42,178 nt of DNA from Bacteroidota bacterium. Lineage in GTDB: Bacteria > Bacteroidota > Bacteroidia > Chitinophagales > Saprospiraceae. The stretch lies in NCBI GenBank assembly GCA_014190515.1, contig BJGN01000011.1, positions 1 to 42,178 on the forward strand. The letters are read 5' to 3'. Position numbers and translations under genes: made by a program. The notes below the pieces were generated by a model. That model was not told where the DNA came from, made no database searches, and worked only from the letters and a program-made list of their open reading frames with translations. Shown here piece after piece: positions 1 through 9,369 of this stretch (position 1 is the stretch's first letter; each line of letters opens with the position of its first letter).

Positions 1-1
1 C

Positions 2-130
2 ATTCAGTGCATAAGAGATAGACAATATGCCGATAGTTTGCGACTTCGCAACAAAACTATAATAGGCGTAGGAGTTGTCTTTTCGGCATCAAAGAAGGGT
101 ATTTCAGCGTGGGAAAGGGCCGAATTATAA
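2..130 (+). CDS. C-terminal fragment of a DUF1703 / AAA-ATPase-like PD-(D/E)XK family protein (partial, runs off left edge)
   Basis: The second forward frame is open from the first base of the window to a TAA at 128-130, giving 42 residues and a stop. The segment reads as an alternation of charged residues with YADSLRLRNK, then a hydrophobic strand (TIIGVGVVFS) and a closing WERAEL. This matches what I remember of the tail of Bacteroidota ATP-binding proteins with a C-terminal DUF1703 PD-(D/E)XK nuclease fold, where the pattern is YA-x-x-[YF]-x-x-x-G-K-x-I-x-x-[IV]-G-[VI]-x-F-S followed by a conserved W. The catalytic residues would lie upstream of the window. The call rests on a short segment and family memory, so it is moderate. 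Confidence 0.5.
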   Translation: MQCIRDRQYADSLRLRNKTIIGVGVVFSASKKGISAWERAEL

Positions 131-407
131 GGGATGTATGGAAATTAAACAGAATTAGGAAAAACAAGATAACTAGTTGTTTTGGTACGGCAAGGAAGAA
201 ATGTCTTTGTTAAAATAAAGAAAATATATGTAATCATTTAAATATAAATAAAGAAATAAGAGGAGCAATTAATGAGATATTTTCACTTCGAAAAAAAGAT
301 TTAGTTAACAGTACCGTTTTTTGAATAATCCATTAAGCTGAAAATAATTTAACCACATTGCATTTGATTTTGTATTTTTAAGTATCTAATACTAAAGATA
401 TTGTAAA
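131..407. other. AT-rich intergenic region, no gene seen
   Basis: These 277 bases separate the left-edge fragment from the metalloprotease gene. All frames are broken by stops. I see no convincing hairpin terminator and no full TAnnTTTG/TTG promoter pair. A near match to a -7 box (TATTTTTA) lies at about 371-378 but lacks a suitable upstream element, so it is not called. Confidence 0.6.
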
Positions 408-2903
408 ATGAGGATAATACTGTTTTTTATTCTTGTATTAGCTAATTTAGACACTGCTTACACTCAGTCGAAAATTAGCTTTTGGCGTGTCGAAGTGGAA
501 GGAAACTGTCATCTTACCTGGGATTGGAATTACAAGGAAGTAAATCCTGATTATCAGAATAAGGGTTACCAAAATCAAGTTTTTCAAGGCAATTATTCCT
601 TTTTTTGCCCAAAATGGGCTGCAACAACAGAAAATGATGTGTTGTTAATTAAGTCTGGTACGCTCGAAGACCGATTTCCTGATGATATTATCAGTAACAT
701 AAAAGAGGGAACATGGACGGTCACTGGTAGCAGTGTCATGAATACCAAAGTTTATGATTCAACTGAAGATTTACGAAAGGATTATAAGAGTTTTTCAGAA
801 TCAACTAATATTTCACAGAGTTCTGCCCGGGTTTTAAATGAAAATCCTGGTTTTGGATTGAAAATTTGGATAAATGAAGGGTTTGTTGAAGGAGGTGTCT
901 CTGTATCAACCCAAATAGATGATGTCTCAGCTAAAGGTGAGGCAGTAATTTCGATTACAGATTGGGAAGGCAGAAAAACAAATCGTTTTCCTTTAGATGA
1001 GCTAGTTATGAAAAGTAATCATGAGGAGTTTGCTATAAAATTAATGCAAAATTCCTTTAGTGATCGTGAGCAAAGTTCGAATCTGGATGGATTTGATCCT
1101 GAAAGCGCTAAAATTTTGGAAGGAATGAATCTTCTTTCTGGTGATATTACCTGGAAATCGAGTGTCAGTAAACTTGCTAATCAAAATGGTTTCCTTATAC
1201 AAACCATTTCAGGAACCAAAAACTTCTCTGTACCGTATAATGAATTTTTTGTTGATGAAAAGGAAAGATCTGGTCAGGTAAACATAATTCTCAGGCAAAA
1301 TATTAAAATTACCTTAAAACCCTATACTTCCCCCGAGGAGGAAAAATATGAAGCCTTTATTGAGCCTGTTAATAATGAATTGGCTTCCTATGATCAATTT
1401 ATTCCCCAGGGTAGAATTATTGACAATTCACAAAATGTAATCGTTCCGGGCATTTATTCCAACACCAGCGACAGAGGAAATTCCTTAGCATTTAAAGTCA
1501 CTGTTTATGAAACAAAAACTAAGAAGCAAATACCTTCTGACCAATACCAGACTTATTTTCAGCTAAGTAATACAAGCAGATATCGGGGAATTTGCAATAA
1601 TTTTCCAATTTTGAAAAATGCACCAAATACAGAACCTGATTTCCTCTTTCTTTCTGAAATGAATGATGCCTCAGATTTTGAATATCTTAAAGCAGATATA
1701 GCTAAAACTCTAAGACAAAAAGGGGATGCAAAGATTACATTAACAAGCATGGATTATGCGGCATTTACCAACTTAGAGGCAGAGGTTTATTTGCATCTTG
1801 AAGGAGGAAAAACATTAATTGCCAAATTTAAACCTGATAATAGAAAGGTAGTACGTATCCCTAAAGATGATAATTTCAACATGATTTCAGATGCCTGGGA
1901 GAATAAAACAGGTGTTTCAAACGTAACAGCAACCTGGGACGAAGATCCTTATCCATTAAACCAGCGCCGTAATGGCGATGGTTATACCCTTTTTGAGGAA
2001 TATAGGGGATTTCATGTGGTTAATAATAGTCAATTTAATCCAAAAAACACAGTTTGGGAAAAAGGACACATTCGCACAGATCCAAATCATAAGGATGTTT
2101 TTATATATGATCAGGATCAACTTTTTAAAAATCATTATTCAAAATTCAATCCTGCACAATTGAATTGGCATTATATTTTGGAGAACCAATTTAATTTTAG
2201 CCGCGCATCTCCAATGCATCCGGAGCATCGATGGATTAATTTCAATACGCCAGGGGAATACTTCTATGCAAAACAATATGGTATGCATTTAGCCATTCAG
2301 GGGATCGAGGGAAGTGAGGAATTTAATCTTGGCATTGCAAGGGCTGGCGCGCCCAATCTAAATGATTTCCAAAACCAGCAGGATGAGAACAGTAGTTTGA
2401 AGAATATTAGGAAAATATTTGGGCAAATTTTCGATATAATGGAATCACCTACGTTTTCCAAAATGCTCTGTCCTATACCACTAAATTTCGATCAACCCCT
2501 TAAATGTCATTATGTGGTATCCATAAATAAACCACTCATAGACTACTTATGTTTGAAAAGTGTTTCACCAAATTATAGGCAGTTCGTTTCCGAAAAACTG
2601 CTCACAACCACGGTAATACATGAAATTGGACATAGTATAGGTATTCAACATCATGGGAATGATAGGGTTACAAATACCTATGGCGTAAGAGACTGTGCCA
2701 TAAGATATACTTCAGATGGTGAAGATTTACATCCAAATTTCTATGTGGATATGCATCGTTATTGTCGTTCCACAGAAACTTATCTTCAATATGTGCCTCT
2801 TGACCGCCCCTTGTCACCTAATGAACAAATCCCTCTGGATGTTGTAAAAAAAACAGCTCATGGTTGTTGGGAACAAATAACTGTTAAAAGTGATAATTAT
2901 TAA
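408..2903 (+). CDS. Secreted putative zinc metalloprotease with metzincin-type motif
   Basis: The 831-residue product starts with a clear signal peptide (about residues 1-20, ending TAYTQ), so it is exported. Near the C-terminus is HEIGHSIGIQH, with H738, E739, H742, G745 and H748. It fits the metzincin consensus HExxHxxGxxH, which provides three zinc ligands and the catalytic glutamate. A methionine in VDMHRYC about 40 residues later could be the Met-turn, which is inference. Around residues 485-530 is an acidic segment (DDNFNMISDAWE, then NGDGYTLFEEYRGF) that resembles the calcium-binding D-x-N-x-D-G-x-x-D-x-W-E modules of secreted bacterial proteins. The ~480 residues before that are not recognised. 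No T9SS sorting domain is visible. It stands alone, with 235 bp before the sulfatase. Substrate is unknown. Confidence 0.75.
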   Translation: MRIILFFILVLANLDTAYTQSKISFWRVEVEGNCHLTWDWNYKEVNPDYQNKGYQNQVFQGNYSFFCPKWAATTENDVLLIKSGTLEDRFPDDIISNIKEGTWTVTGSSVMNTKVYDSTEDLRKDYKSFSESTNISQSSARVLNENPGFGLKIWINEGFVEGGVSVSTQIDDVSAKGEAVISITDWEGRKTNRFPLDELVMKSNHEEFAIKLMQNSFSDREQSSNLDGFDPESAKILEGMNLLSGDITWKSSVSKLANQNGFLIQTISGTKNFSVPYNEFFVDEKERSGQVNIILRQNIKITLKPYTSPEEEKYEAFIEPVNNELASYDQFIPQGRIIDNSQNVIVPGIYSNTSDRGNSLAFKVTVYETKTKKQIPSDQYQTYFQLSNTSRYRGICNNFPILKNAPNTEPDFLFLSEMNDASDFEYLKADIAKTLRQKGDAKITLTSMDYAAFTNLEAEVYLHLEGGKTLIAKFKPDNRKVVRIPKDDNFNMISDAWENKTGVSNVTATWDEDPYPLNQRRNGDGYTLFEEYRGFHVVNNSQFNPKNTVWEKGHIRTDPNHKDVFIYDQDQLFKNHYSKFNPAQLNWHYILENQFNFSRASPMHPEHRWINFNTPGEYFYAKQYGMHLAIQGIEGSEEFNLGIARAGAPNLNDFQNQQDENSSLKNIRKIFGQIFDIMESPTFSKMLCPIPLNFDQPLKCHYVVSINKPLIDYLCLKSVSPNYRQFVSEKLLTTTVIHEIGHSIGIQHHGNDRVTNTYGVRDCAIRYTSDGEDLHPNFYVDMHRYCRSTETYLQYVPLDRPLSPNEQIPLDVVKKTAHGCWEQITVKSDNY

Positions 2904-3099
2904 GGATTACAAATATTTAATCAGACTTGGTAGTGTTAGTCAAAAAAAAATTCTAAAGTCTTCATCCTTTCTTATATTAAAACGCATGGTTAATTGCATT
3001 AATAAAAATTTAATGGTTGAATATGCTCAGCTCATTTTTAAAATATTGAAGGGAAAATTCTTATTTTTATAGAAATCAAACATTGATTTAACCCTACGT

Positions 3100-3120
3100 T
3101 GTATTCTAGCCGTGAATACA
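3100..3120. promoter_or_regulatory. Inverted repeat just upstream of the sulfatase gene (possible operator)
   Basis: TGTATTC (3100-3106) and GAATACA (3114-3120) are perfect 7-base arms around a 7-base spacer, 17 bases before the sulfatase start codon. The position suits an operator or a leader hairpin for the sulfatase-xylanase run. No recognisable -7 box accompanies it, so the function is inferred from position only. Confidence 0.3.
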
Positions 3121-3137
3121 GCCAATAATATTTCAAA

Positions 3138-4631
3138 ATGCACCTGAAATCGATAAAACATTTATTATTTCCAATTCTTATCGTTTTCGTTTTTGCTTCT
3201 TTTCAAACGAAAAAGCAAATAGTAAATCGACGGCCAAATATCGTACTCATTTTCATGGACGATATGGGTTATGAAGATTTGAGCTGTTATGGATCGGAAA
3301 CCATTTTCACGCCAAATATTGACAAACTGGCAGCGAATGGCATGAGATTTACCGACTTCCACGTAGCTGCCTCCGTTTGCACCCCATCCCGTACCGCCTT
3401 GTTGACTGGCTGTTACCCTCATCGTCTTGGTTTGCCAAAAGTGCTATTTCCCGAAGGAAAAAACAATCCGGGAAATACCGGATTACATCCTGATGAACAA
3501 ACGATTGCCGAGCTACTTAAAGTAACTGGGTATGCTACGTCGATGGCTGGTAAATGGCATTTAGGGGATAAAAAAATGTTTTTACCAACCCAGCATGGTT
3601 TTGATCAATATTTTGGGGTACCATACAGCAATGATATGACCATTGCGCCTGATATGGTTTTAGCGGAAAATATCCTGTTGCGAAATGGCGTGACCAGAGA
3701 AATGATTCAACAATTTGACGCTGTGAAAATGGATTATAAAAATCATCAGACGCCTCTTATGAAAAATAATGAGGTAGTCGAATTTCCTGCTGACCAAACC
3801 ACTTTAACCAAACGATACACCGAATATTCCGTCGATTTTATCAATGATCAGGCGGGAAAATCACCTTTTTTCCTTTATTTAGCCCATACCATGCCGCATA
3901 TTCCCATTTTTGCTTCAAAAGATTTTTTAGGTAAATCTAAAGGGGGGGTATATGGAGATGTCATAGAAGAGGTGGACTGGTCTGTTGGAGAAATAATAAA
4001 GGCATTAAAGAAAAAAGGGGTATTTAATAACACGTTGATTATTTTCACTTCTGATAACGGACCCTGGCTTTCTTATGGAAATCATGGTGGCACTGCCGGC
4101 AAACTGAGAGGTGGTAAATTTGATGTTTTTGAGGGTGGCTTCAGGGTTCCCTGTATCATGTCTTTTCCGAAGGCTATACCCAAAGGGAAGGTAAATAATG
4201 ATTTAATAACCAGCATGGATATTGTTCCTACCCTTTGTCAAATGACTGGAACGCCTTTGCCCGCAAAAAAAATAGACGGAATCAATGTATTGCCTTCACT
4301 TAAGGGTAAAAAGATGAATAAGACACTGGATACCCGATATTTTTATTATTTCTCTGATGAAAAATTATCAGCTGTCCGCAAAGGACATTGGAAATATATG
4401 ATTCCTATTAAATATAGGACCGTTACGAGCGCTGGTAAAGATGGTAGAAATGGAAAAACGGAAGCTTTTCAGCAATCAGAAGCCCTTTACCATTTAGGAA
4501 AGGATATTTCAGAAAGCACAAATGTCATCAAGGAACACCCTGAAATTACCAACGAGCTAAGACAAGCACTGGAAGCATTTGATCAAACCCTTAAAAAAGA
4601 AGCTCGCCCAGTTGGCGTCGCAATAAAATAG
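3138..4631 (+). CDS. Secreted sulfatase (arylsulfatase A-like, S1 family)
   Basis: The 497-residue protein has an N-terminal hydrophobic signal segment (residues about 8-22) and then the alkaline-phosphatase-fold sulfatase domain. D41 and D42 (FMDDMGYED) are the N-terminal calcium ligands. C81 in CTPSRTALLTG is the C-x-P-S-R site that a formylglycine-generating enzyme must oxidise. K139/H141 (GKWHLG) and HTMPHIP are conserved active-site blocks, and TSDNGPW supplies the second Asp-Asn metal pair. Length is normal for the family. It would hydrolyse sulfate esters, probably on a polysaccharide, but the substrate is not readable. Its stop is 7 bases before the next gene, so the two are surely co-transcribed. 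No FGE gene lies in the window. Confidence 0.95.
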   Translation: MHLKSIKHLLFPILIVFVFASFQTKKQIVNRRPNIVLIFMDDMGYEDLSCYGSETIFTPNIDKLAANGMRFTDFHVAASVCTPSRTALLTGCYPHRLGLPKVLFPEGKNNPGNTGLHPDEQTIAELLKVTGYATSMAGKWHLGDKKMFLPTQHGFDQYFGVPYSNDMTIAPDMVLAENILLRNGVTREMIQQFDAVKMDYKNHQTPLMKNNEVVEFPADQTTLTKRYTEYSVDFINDQAGKSPFFLYLAHTMPHIPIFASKDFLGKSKGGVYGDVIEEVDWSVGEIIKALKKKGVFNNTLIIFTSDNGPWLSYGNHGGTAGKLRGGKFDVFEGGFRVPCIMSFPKAIPKGKVNNDLITSMDIVPTLCQMTGTPLPAKKIDGINVLPSLKGKKMNKTLDTRYFYYFSDEKLSAVRKGHWKYMIPIKYRTVTSAGKDGRNGKTEAFQQSEALYHLGKDISESTNVIKEHPEITNELRQALEAFDQTLKKEARPVGVAIK

Positions 4632-4638
4632 CTCAACT

Positions 4639-7600
4639 ATGAAAAATCTATACAAAATGAAAATTTCCTTACCCTTGCACCGACTTTTCTTCGTACTATT
4701 TTGTGTCCTTTATTTTTTATCTGGCCAGTCTTCTAAGAAACTCGATCCTGTTCCATTAAAATTTACCTTAAAACAAAATGGTGATCAGATTGAAGTTTGG
4801 CAATCGGGTGTTTTAAAACCCGTGGTGGTGCAAAACGCAAAGGCTGATTTCAGACCTTATATTCATCCTATTTTAGCGCCGAACACCACCGTTTCTTTGA
4901 CGCAGTATAGTCCTGAGCACCATAAACACCAAACCGGTTTGTTTTGGGGCTTTACACGAGTAAATGGGTCAGGTATAGAAAAAGATAGCTTAAATAAATG
5001 GTTTTATCGGAAAGATAAACCCGCTGATATACAAGCGCAAATAGGTCGGGACTTTTTTCATAATCCTACAGGCGAATATTGGCAAAAAGTAGAAGCGACA
5101 ATCCTTAAATCCAGTGGTGATAATTTGCAATGGCAAACCGTTTACAATCTGTTAGATGGGAATAAAAAGCCTATTTTAAAGGAAACGCAGACCTGGACAT
5201 TTTCTCATAAAGACAACAAACATGTATTGTCATTAGAATGGGAAGGTGAAGCTATTGAAGATATTACCATAAATGAATTTGATTATGGTGGTTTGTTTTT
5301 AAGAATGCCGTGGAAAGCAGGTGTTAAGGGAGAAGCCGTGAATACTGCCCGTCAAATAAACCAAAAAGCAGATGCTCAACGAGCTCAGTGGGTTGATGTC
5401 GGTATGGCTATTGATGGCTTAAATGATTGGGGGCATATTGCCCTTTTTGATCATCCCGAAAATAATGGATTTCCAACTACCTGGCGGGTAGATGGTCAAC
5501 TGGGGATTGGGCCTGTGAAGGCAAAACAAGGGGATTGGCATATTAAAAGGGGTCAAATGGCTACTTTTAAGCACCAGGTTGTTGCCTATTCAGGTACGCT
5601 GAATAATATGGAAATGGATAATCTTTGGGGAGATTTTTCCGGAGATAAAGGCATGTACAATACCGCCTCTCTTTGGGGTATTGCTCAACAGGAGGGTAGA
5701 GATGCGAAATTTTTAAGCCCAGAAGAGGCCGTAGCAAATATGACTATGAAAGAAGGATTTAAAGTCAATGTTTGGGCTGCTGAACCCATGATTACCCAGC
5801 CTATGGCCTTCTGTTGGGACGATAAAGGGCGCCTGTGGATTGCAGAAAACCGGGATTATGAGTCGCGCGGTCATGGTTTTTCAAACGCAGGAAATAGTCG
5901 TATTTTAATCATTGAAGATACCAATCACGATGGTGTAGCGGATACTAAAAAAGTGTTTTTAGAAGGAATTGCTTTCCCCGCTGCCATGGCCGTTGGTTTT
6001 GATGGCTTGTATTTGGGTGCACCGCCTAATTTACTATTTGTACCAGATAAAAACCAAGATGATAAAGCAGACGAAAATGATATTGAAGTCCGTCTGAATG
6101 GTTGGGGTATTCGCGACAGACATGAAACGTTGAACAGCCTGCATTGGGGACCCGATGGCTGGTTGTACGGCTGTCAGGGCTTTGCAACCCCTTCAAAAGT
6201 GCGCAAACCCGAAGGAAAAGGACGGCTTTACAGACATAAAGACCCTTTTCCAGAAGATATTTTAGATGGAGATGGCGTAGATATTAATGGTGGTGTGTGG
6301 CGGTATCATCCCATTAAAGATAAATTTGAAGTGGTGGCTCATGGTTTTAGTAATCCCTGGGGCATTGATTTTGATGCCAAAGGACAATTATTTATCAGTG
6401 CTTGCGTCATTCCCCATATGTGGCACGTGATTCCAGGCGGTATTTATCACAGGCAGGGAGGACAGCATTTTAATCCTTATTTTTATAGCGATATTCGAAC
6501 CATAGCCGACCATAGCCATCGATCCGCACATGGAGGTGCCAGAGTGTATCAATCGGACGCATTTCCAGCAGAACACAAAGGCCGTATTTTTATGGCAAAT
6601 ATCCACGAACATGCCGTTTTATCAGATTTTTTACAACCTAAAGGCTCAGGTTTTGTCGCCAAACATGGCGATGAATTGCTTTTGGCGAATAATGCTCAAT
6701 GGGTAGGTTTTAGCATGGAAGTTGGTCCTGACGGCGGACTTTATGTATTGGACTGGCATGACGCTGATATTTGTGGAAAGGAGGTATTGAATGGTGAAAC
6801 AGGCCGTATTTTTAGAATAATGCCTGATAAGTCATTGGCACAAAATTTTGAAAACAGATTTGCCGATTTAAATACTTTTACGGATAAACAATTGGTGGAA
6901 TTACAAAAAAGTCCGAGTGATTGGCATGCAAGACGCGCCAGAGTAATCCTGCAATATAGAGCGCATAAAAGCAAAGTAGATAAAAATGCCGTTGATGCTT
7001 TACAGGCCATTTACAAACAAAATACTAATGCTGATTACAGGCTTAGGGCGATGTGGACCTTGAATATTACAAATCAAATTACATCAAATGAACTCCTCGC
7101 AGCCTTGTCCGATAAAGATGAACACATACGTGCCTGGGCCATTCAATTTCTCTGTGAAGACAAAAACCCCTCAAATGAAGCTATTTTAGCCTTTATTCGC
7201 TTGGCAAAAGAAGATCCTTCGCCTGTTGTACGCTTATATCTGGCTTCCGCAATGCAACGTATCAACAAAGAAGCTGCGTGGAATCTGGCAGAACAACTGG
7301 CTTTACACAGCGAAGACGCAACGGATCATAACCTACCTAAAATGCTTTGGTTTGGCTTGGAACCATTGGTGAAAAATAATCCTGACAAAGCGATTACCCT
7401 GGCTAATAATGCAAATATTCCTTTGATTTCGCAATACATTTCACGACGATTGATAGATGCCAATATGCCTGAATTGGTGCTTGCTATTCTCAGTAAAAAG
7501 TCTAAAAATCAAATCCTTATTTTGGAAGGAATGCGTGATGGTCTCGAGAATCGGTATGATCTGAAAGCACCCAAAAACTGGCCAGCTGTTTATGCGAAAT

Positions 7601-8550
7601 TGAAACGCAATAAAGGAAAAACGGAACAATTAGCCCATCAGATTGCCCAAAGGTTCGGTGACACGGAAGTACTTGAAAAATCTATGGTAACCCTTAAAAA
7701 TAAAAATGCGACGGTTGTTACCCGTATTCAAGCTATACGGGATATTTCCGTTCGAAAAGGAGATGTTTTACTGGATGAGATACCCAATTTAATCAATGAA
7801 ATTGGTTTAAGAATGGAGGTTATTCAGGCTATCGCAAATTACGATGTTGAAATACTGGGAAAATTACTTTTGTCAAAATACAAAGATTTTAATGAGGCAG
7901 AAAAGCAACAAACCATACTAACTCTTTCCTCCAGATCTCGATATGGCTGGCTTTTGACACAAGCTTTAAAGGAGCAAAAAGTGCCCAAAAAGGACATACC
8001 CGCTTATACTGCCAGGCAGTTATTGCGCGTAGTTGGTAGCGGTTTTATTGAAGTTTGGGGACCCATTGAGCAAGAACCTTCCCTCGCTAAAGCTTATTCC
8101 AAATACCAGAAAATGATAACTGCTAATGCCCTGACAACAGCTAATGCGAAAAGGGGGGAAGTGCTTTTTCAGGTAGCTTGCGGCAGTTGCCATAAAATGT
8201 ATGGCAAAGGTGGTGACATTGGTCCTGATTTGACAGGATCAAATCGGGGAAATCTGGATTATCTTTTGTTCAATGTCCTGAATCCAAGTGGTGAAATACA
8301 AGATGATTATAAATTAGTTGTCGTGACAACGCGCGATGGACGCACTTATTCAGGGAATGTTGTGGGTGAAAATGAGCGCCAACTCACTATGCGCATGGTG
8401 GGACAGGAAGCGGCAATCATTAATAAATCTGATATTCAATCGAGGGAAGTACAACCTACTTCGTTGATGCCGATTGGTTTATTTGACCCTTTGGATGAAT
8501 CTGAGGTATTAGATTTGGTGAAATATATGCAAACCTTTAAGTCTAAATAA
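4639..8550 (+). CDS. Four-part fusion: DUF6807 (PmoA-like) + PVC-type membrane-bound dehydrogenase + HEAT-like repeats + cytochrome c domain
   Basis: The 1303-residue exported protein begins with a signal peptide; ATG at 4639 or 4657 are both plausible. Residues ~40-335 match the DUF6807/PmoA-like family (FRPYIHPILAPNTT, then the H-rich PEHHKHQTGLFWG). Residues ~358-725 form the Pirellula/Verrucomicrobium-type dehydrogenase domain, a beta-propeller-like segment (AAEPMITQPMAFCWDDKGRLWIAE and GPDGWLYG). Residues ~745-1130 look like helical HEAT-type repeats. Residues ~1165-1303 form the heme domain, with C1181-G-S-C1184-H1185 for covalent heme c and SLMP M1277 as likely axial ligand. These proteins are thought to oxidise sugars or related compounds outside the cytoplasm, but no substrate is established. 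The sulfatase precedes it by 7 bases and the xylanase follows after 30, which supports a glycan role. Confidence 0.85.
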   Translation: MKNLYKMKISLPLHRLFFVLFCVLYFLSGQSSKKLDPVPLKFTLKQNGDQIEVWQSGVLKPVVVQNAKADFRPYIHPILAPNTTVSLTQYSPEHHKHQTGLFWGFTRVNGSGIEKDSLNKWFYRKDKPADIQAQIGRDFFHNPTGEYWQKVEATILKSSGDNLQWQTVYNLLDGNKKPILKETQTWTFSHKDNKHVLSLEWEGEAIEDITINEFDYGGLFLRMPWKAGVKGEAVNTARQINQKADAQRAQWVDVGMAIDGLNDWGHIALFDHPENNGFPTTWRVDGQLGIGPVKAKQGDWHIKRGQMATFKHQVVAYSGTLNNMEMDNLWGDFSGDKGMYNTASLWGIAQQEGRDAKFLSPEEAVANMTMKEGFKVNVWAAEPMITQPMAFCWDDKGRLWIAENRDYESRGHGFSNAGNSRILIIEDTNHDGVADTKKVFLEGIAFPAAMAVGFDGLYLGAPPNLLFVPDKNQDDKADENDIEVRLNGWGIRDRHETLNSLHWGPDGWLYGCQGFATPSKVRKPEGKGRLYRHKDPFPEDILDGDGVDINGGVWRYHPIKDKFEVVAHGFSNPWGIDFDAKGQLFISACVIPHMWHVIPGGIYHRQGGQHFNPYFYSDIRTIADHSHRSAHGGARVYQSDAFPAEHKGRIFMANIHEHAVLSDFLQPKGSGFVAKHGDELLLANNAQWVGFSMEVGPDGGLYVLDWHDADICGKEVLNGETGRIFRIMPDKSLAQNFENRFADLNTFTDKQLVELQKSPSDWHARRARVILQYRAHKSKVDKNAVDALQAIYKQNTNADYRLRAMWTLNITNQITSNELLAALSDKDEHIRAWAIQFLCEDKNPSNEAILAFIRLAKEDPSPVVRLYLASAMQRINKEAAWNLAEQLALHSEDATDHNLPKMLWFGLEPLVKNNPDKAITLANNANIPLISQYISRRLIDANMPELVLAILSKKSKNQILILEGMRDGLENRYDLKAPKNWPAVYAKLKRNKGKTEQLAHQIAQRFGDTEVLEKSMVTLKNKNATVVTRIQAIRDISVRKGDVLLDEIPNLINEIGLRMEVIQAIANYDVEILGKLLLSKYKDFNEAEKQQTILTLSSRSRYGWLLTQALKEQKVPKKDIPAYTARQLLRVVGSGFIEVWGPIEQEPSLAKAYSKYQKMITANALTTANAKRGEVLFQVACGSCHKMYGKGGDIGPDLTGSNRGNLDYLLFNVLNPSGEIQDDYKLVVVTTRDGRTYSGNVVGENERQLTMRMVGQEAAIINKSDIQSREVQPTSLMPIGLFDPLDESEVLDLVKYMQTFKSK

Positions 8551-8580
8551 GAGAATTAATGTGACAGTTAAGCCCAAAAT

Positions 8581-9336
8581 ATGGATTATATCATGAGAAA
8601 AACAAATATTTTAAAAGGGAAGTACCTATTGTTTGGGCTATTTCTTGTTTTATTCTTTAATGAAAATAGTTTAAATGCTCAAAAAGTCTGTATTGAAAAT
8701 AATAAAGATCAGATTGTTGGCTCGAAAGACGGCTTCCGCTATGAATTATGGAACCAATATGCTAAGGGGCATGCTTGTATGACTATTTCTGACGGCGCTT
8801 TGTTCAGCGGAGAATGGAGTGATATAGAGAATTATCTCGCTCGTCGTGGGTTGTCCTATGACAAAAAAAGGAATCATCAGGAAATTGGGGACTTTTACGC
8901 TAAATACGATTGTGATTATAATCCTTCTGAAGGCAAAAATGGTAATTCATATTTGTCAGTCTATGGCTGGACAGTGGAGCCTTTGATTGAATATTATATT
9001 ATTGAAGATTGGCGAAACTGGGTTTCCTACATGTCACCAGATGCTACTTTTAAAGGTTCTTTCGATATAAATGGAAGCATATATGATATTTATACAAAAA
9101 CCAGGGTTGAGAAACCCTCTATTGTTGGGATCACAACATTTGAACAATATTTTAGTATCAGAAGAGAAAAACGTAACAAGGGTAGCATCCATATTTCAGA
9201 TCATTTTAACAAATGGGAATCTTTCGGCATGAACATGGGGAAATTACATGAGGTGTCTTTCGTTGTGGAGGGTTACAAAAGTAGCGGCAGTTTTAACTTT
9301 AAGGAATTAGATGTTTTTGTAAATAGGAATAAATGA
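8581..9336 (+). CDS. Secreted endo-1,4-beta-xylanase, glycoside hydrolase family 11
   Basis: The 251-residue protein has a signal peptide (about residues 13-34, ending LNAQ) and one GH11 jelly-roll domain over the rest. The family signatures are all present: GNSYLSVYGWTVEPLIEYYI with the nucleophile E137, TTFEQYFSIR, FNKWESFGMNMGKL, and VVEGYKSSGS with the acid/base E230. It would cleave internal beta-1,4 bonds of xylan outside the cell with retention of configuration. Size is typical of a single-domain GH11 enzyme; no carbohydrate-binding module or sorting domain is appended. ATG at 8593 is an equally possible start. It sits 30 bases after the dehydrogenase fusion and overlaps nothing, and an alpha/beta hydrolase follows at once. 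Confidence 0.95.
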   Translation: MDYIMRKTNILKGKYLLFGLFLVLFFNENSLNAQKVCIENNKDQIVGSKDGFRYELWNQYAKGHACMTISDGALFSGEWSDIENYLARRGLSYDKKRNHQEIGDFYAKYDCDYNPSEGKNGNSYLSVYGWTVEPLIEYYIIEDWRNWVSYMSPDATFKGSFDINGSIYDIYTKTRVEKPSIVGITTFEQYFSIRREKRNKGSIHISDHFNKWESFGMNMGKLHEVSFVVEGYKSSGSFNFKELDVFVNRNK

Positions 9337-9369
9337 AACTTTTCGTTGTACTTAAGCTGTTTACTTTTA

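Noticed and set aside
131-407. A promoter with near-consensus -7 box upstream of the metalloprotease
   Set aside because: The best -7 candidate (TATTTTTA) has no TTG at the required distance, so it is not supported.
2890-3072. A 60-codon plus-strand frame after the metalloprotease
   Set aside because: It overlaps the upstream stop and its composition (Ile/Lys/Leu/Phe rich) is that of random AT-rich DNA.
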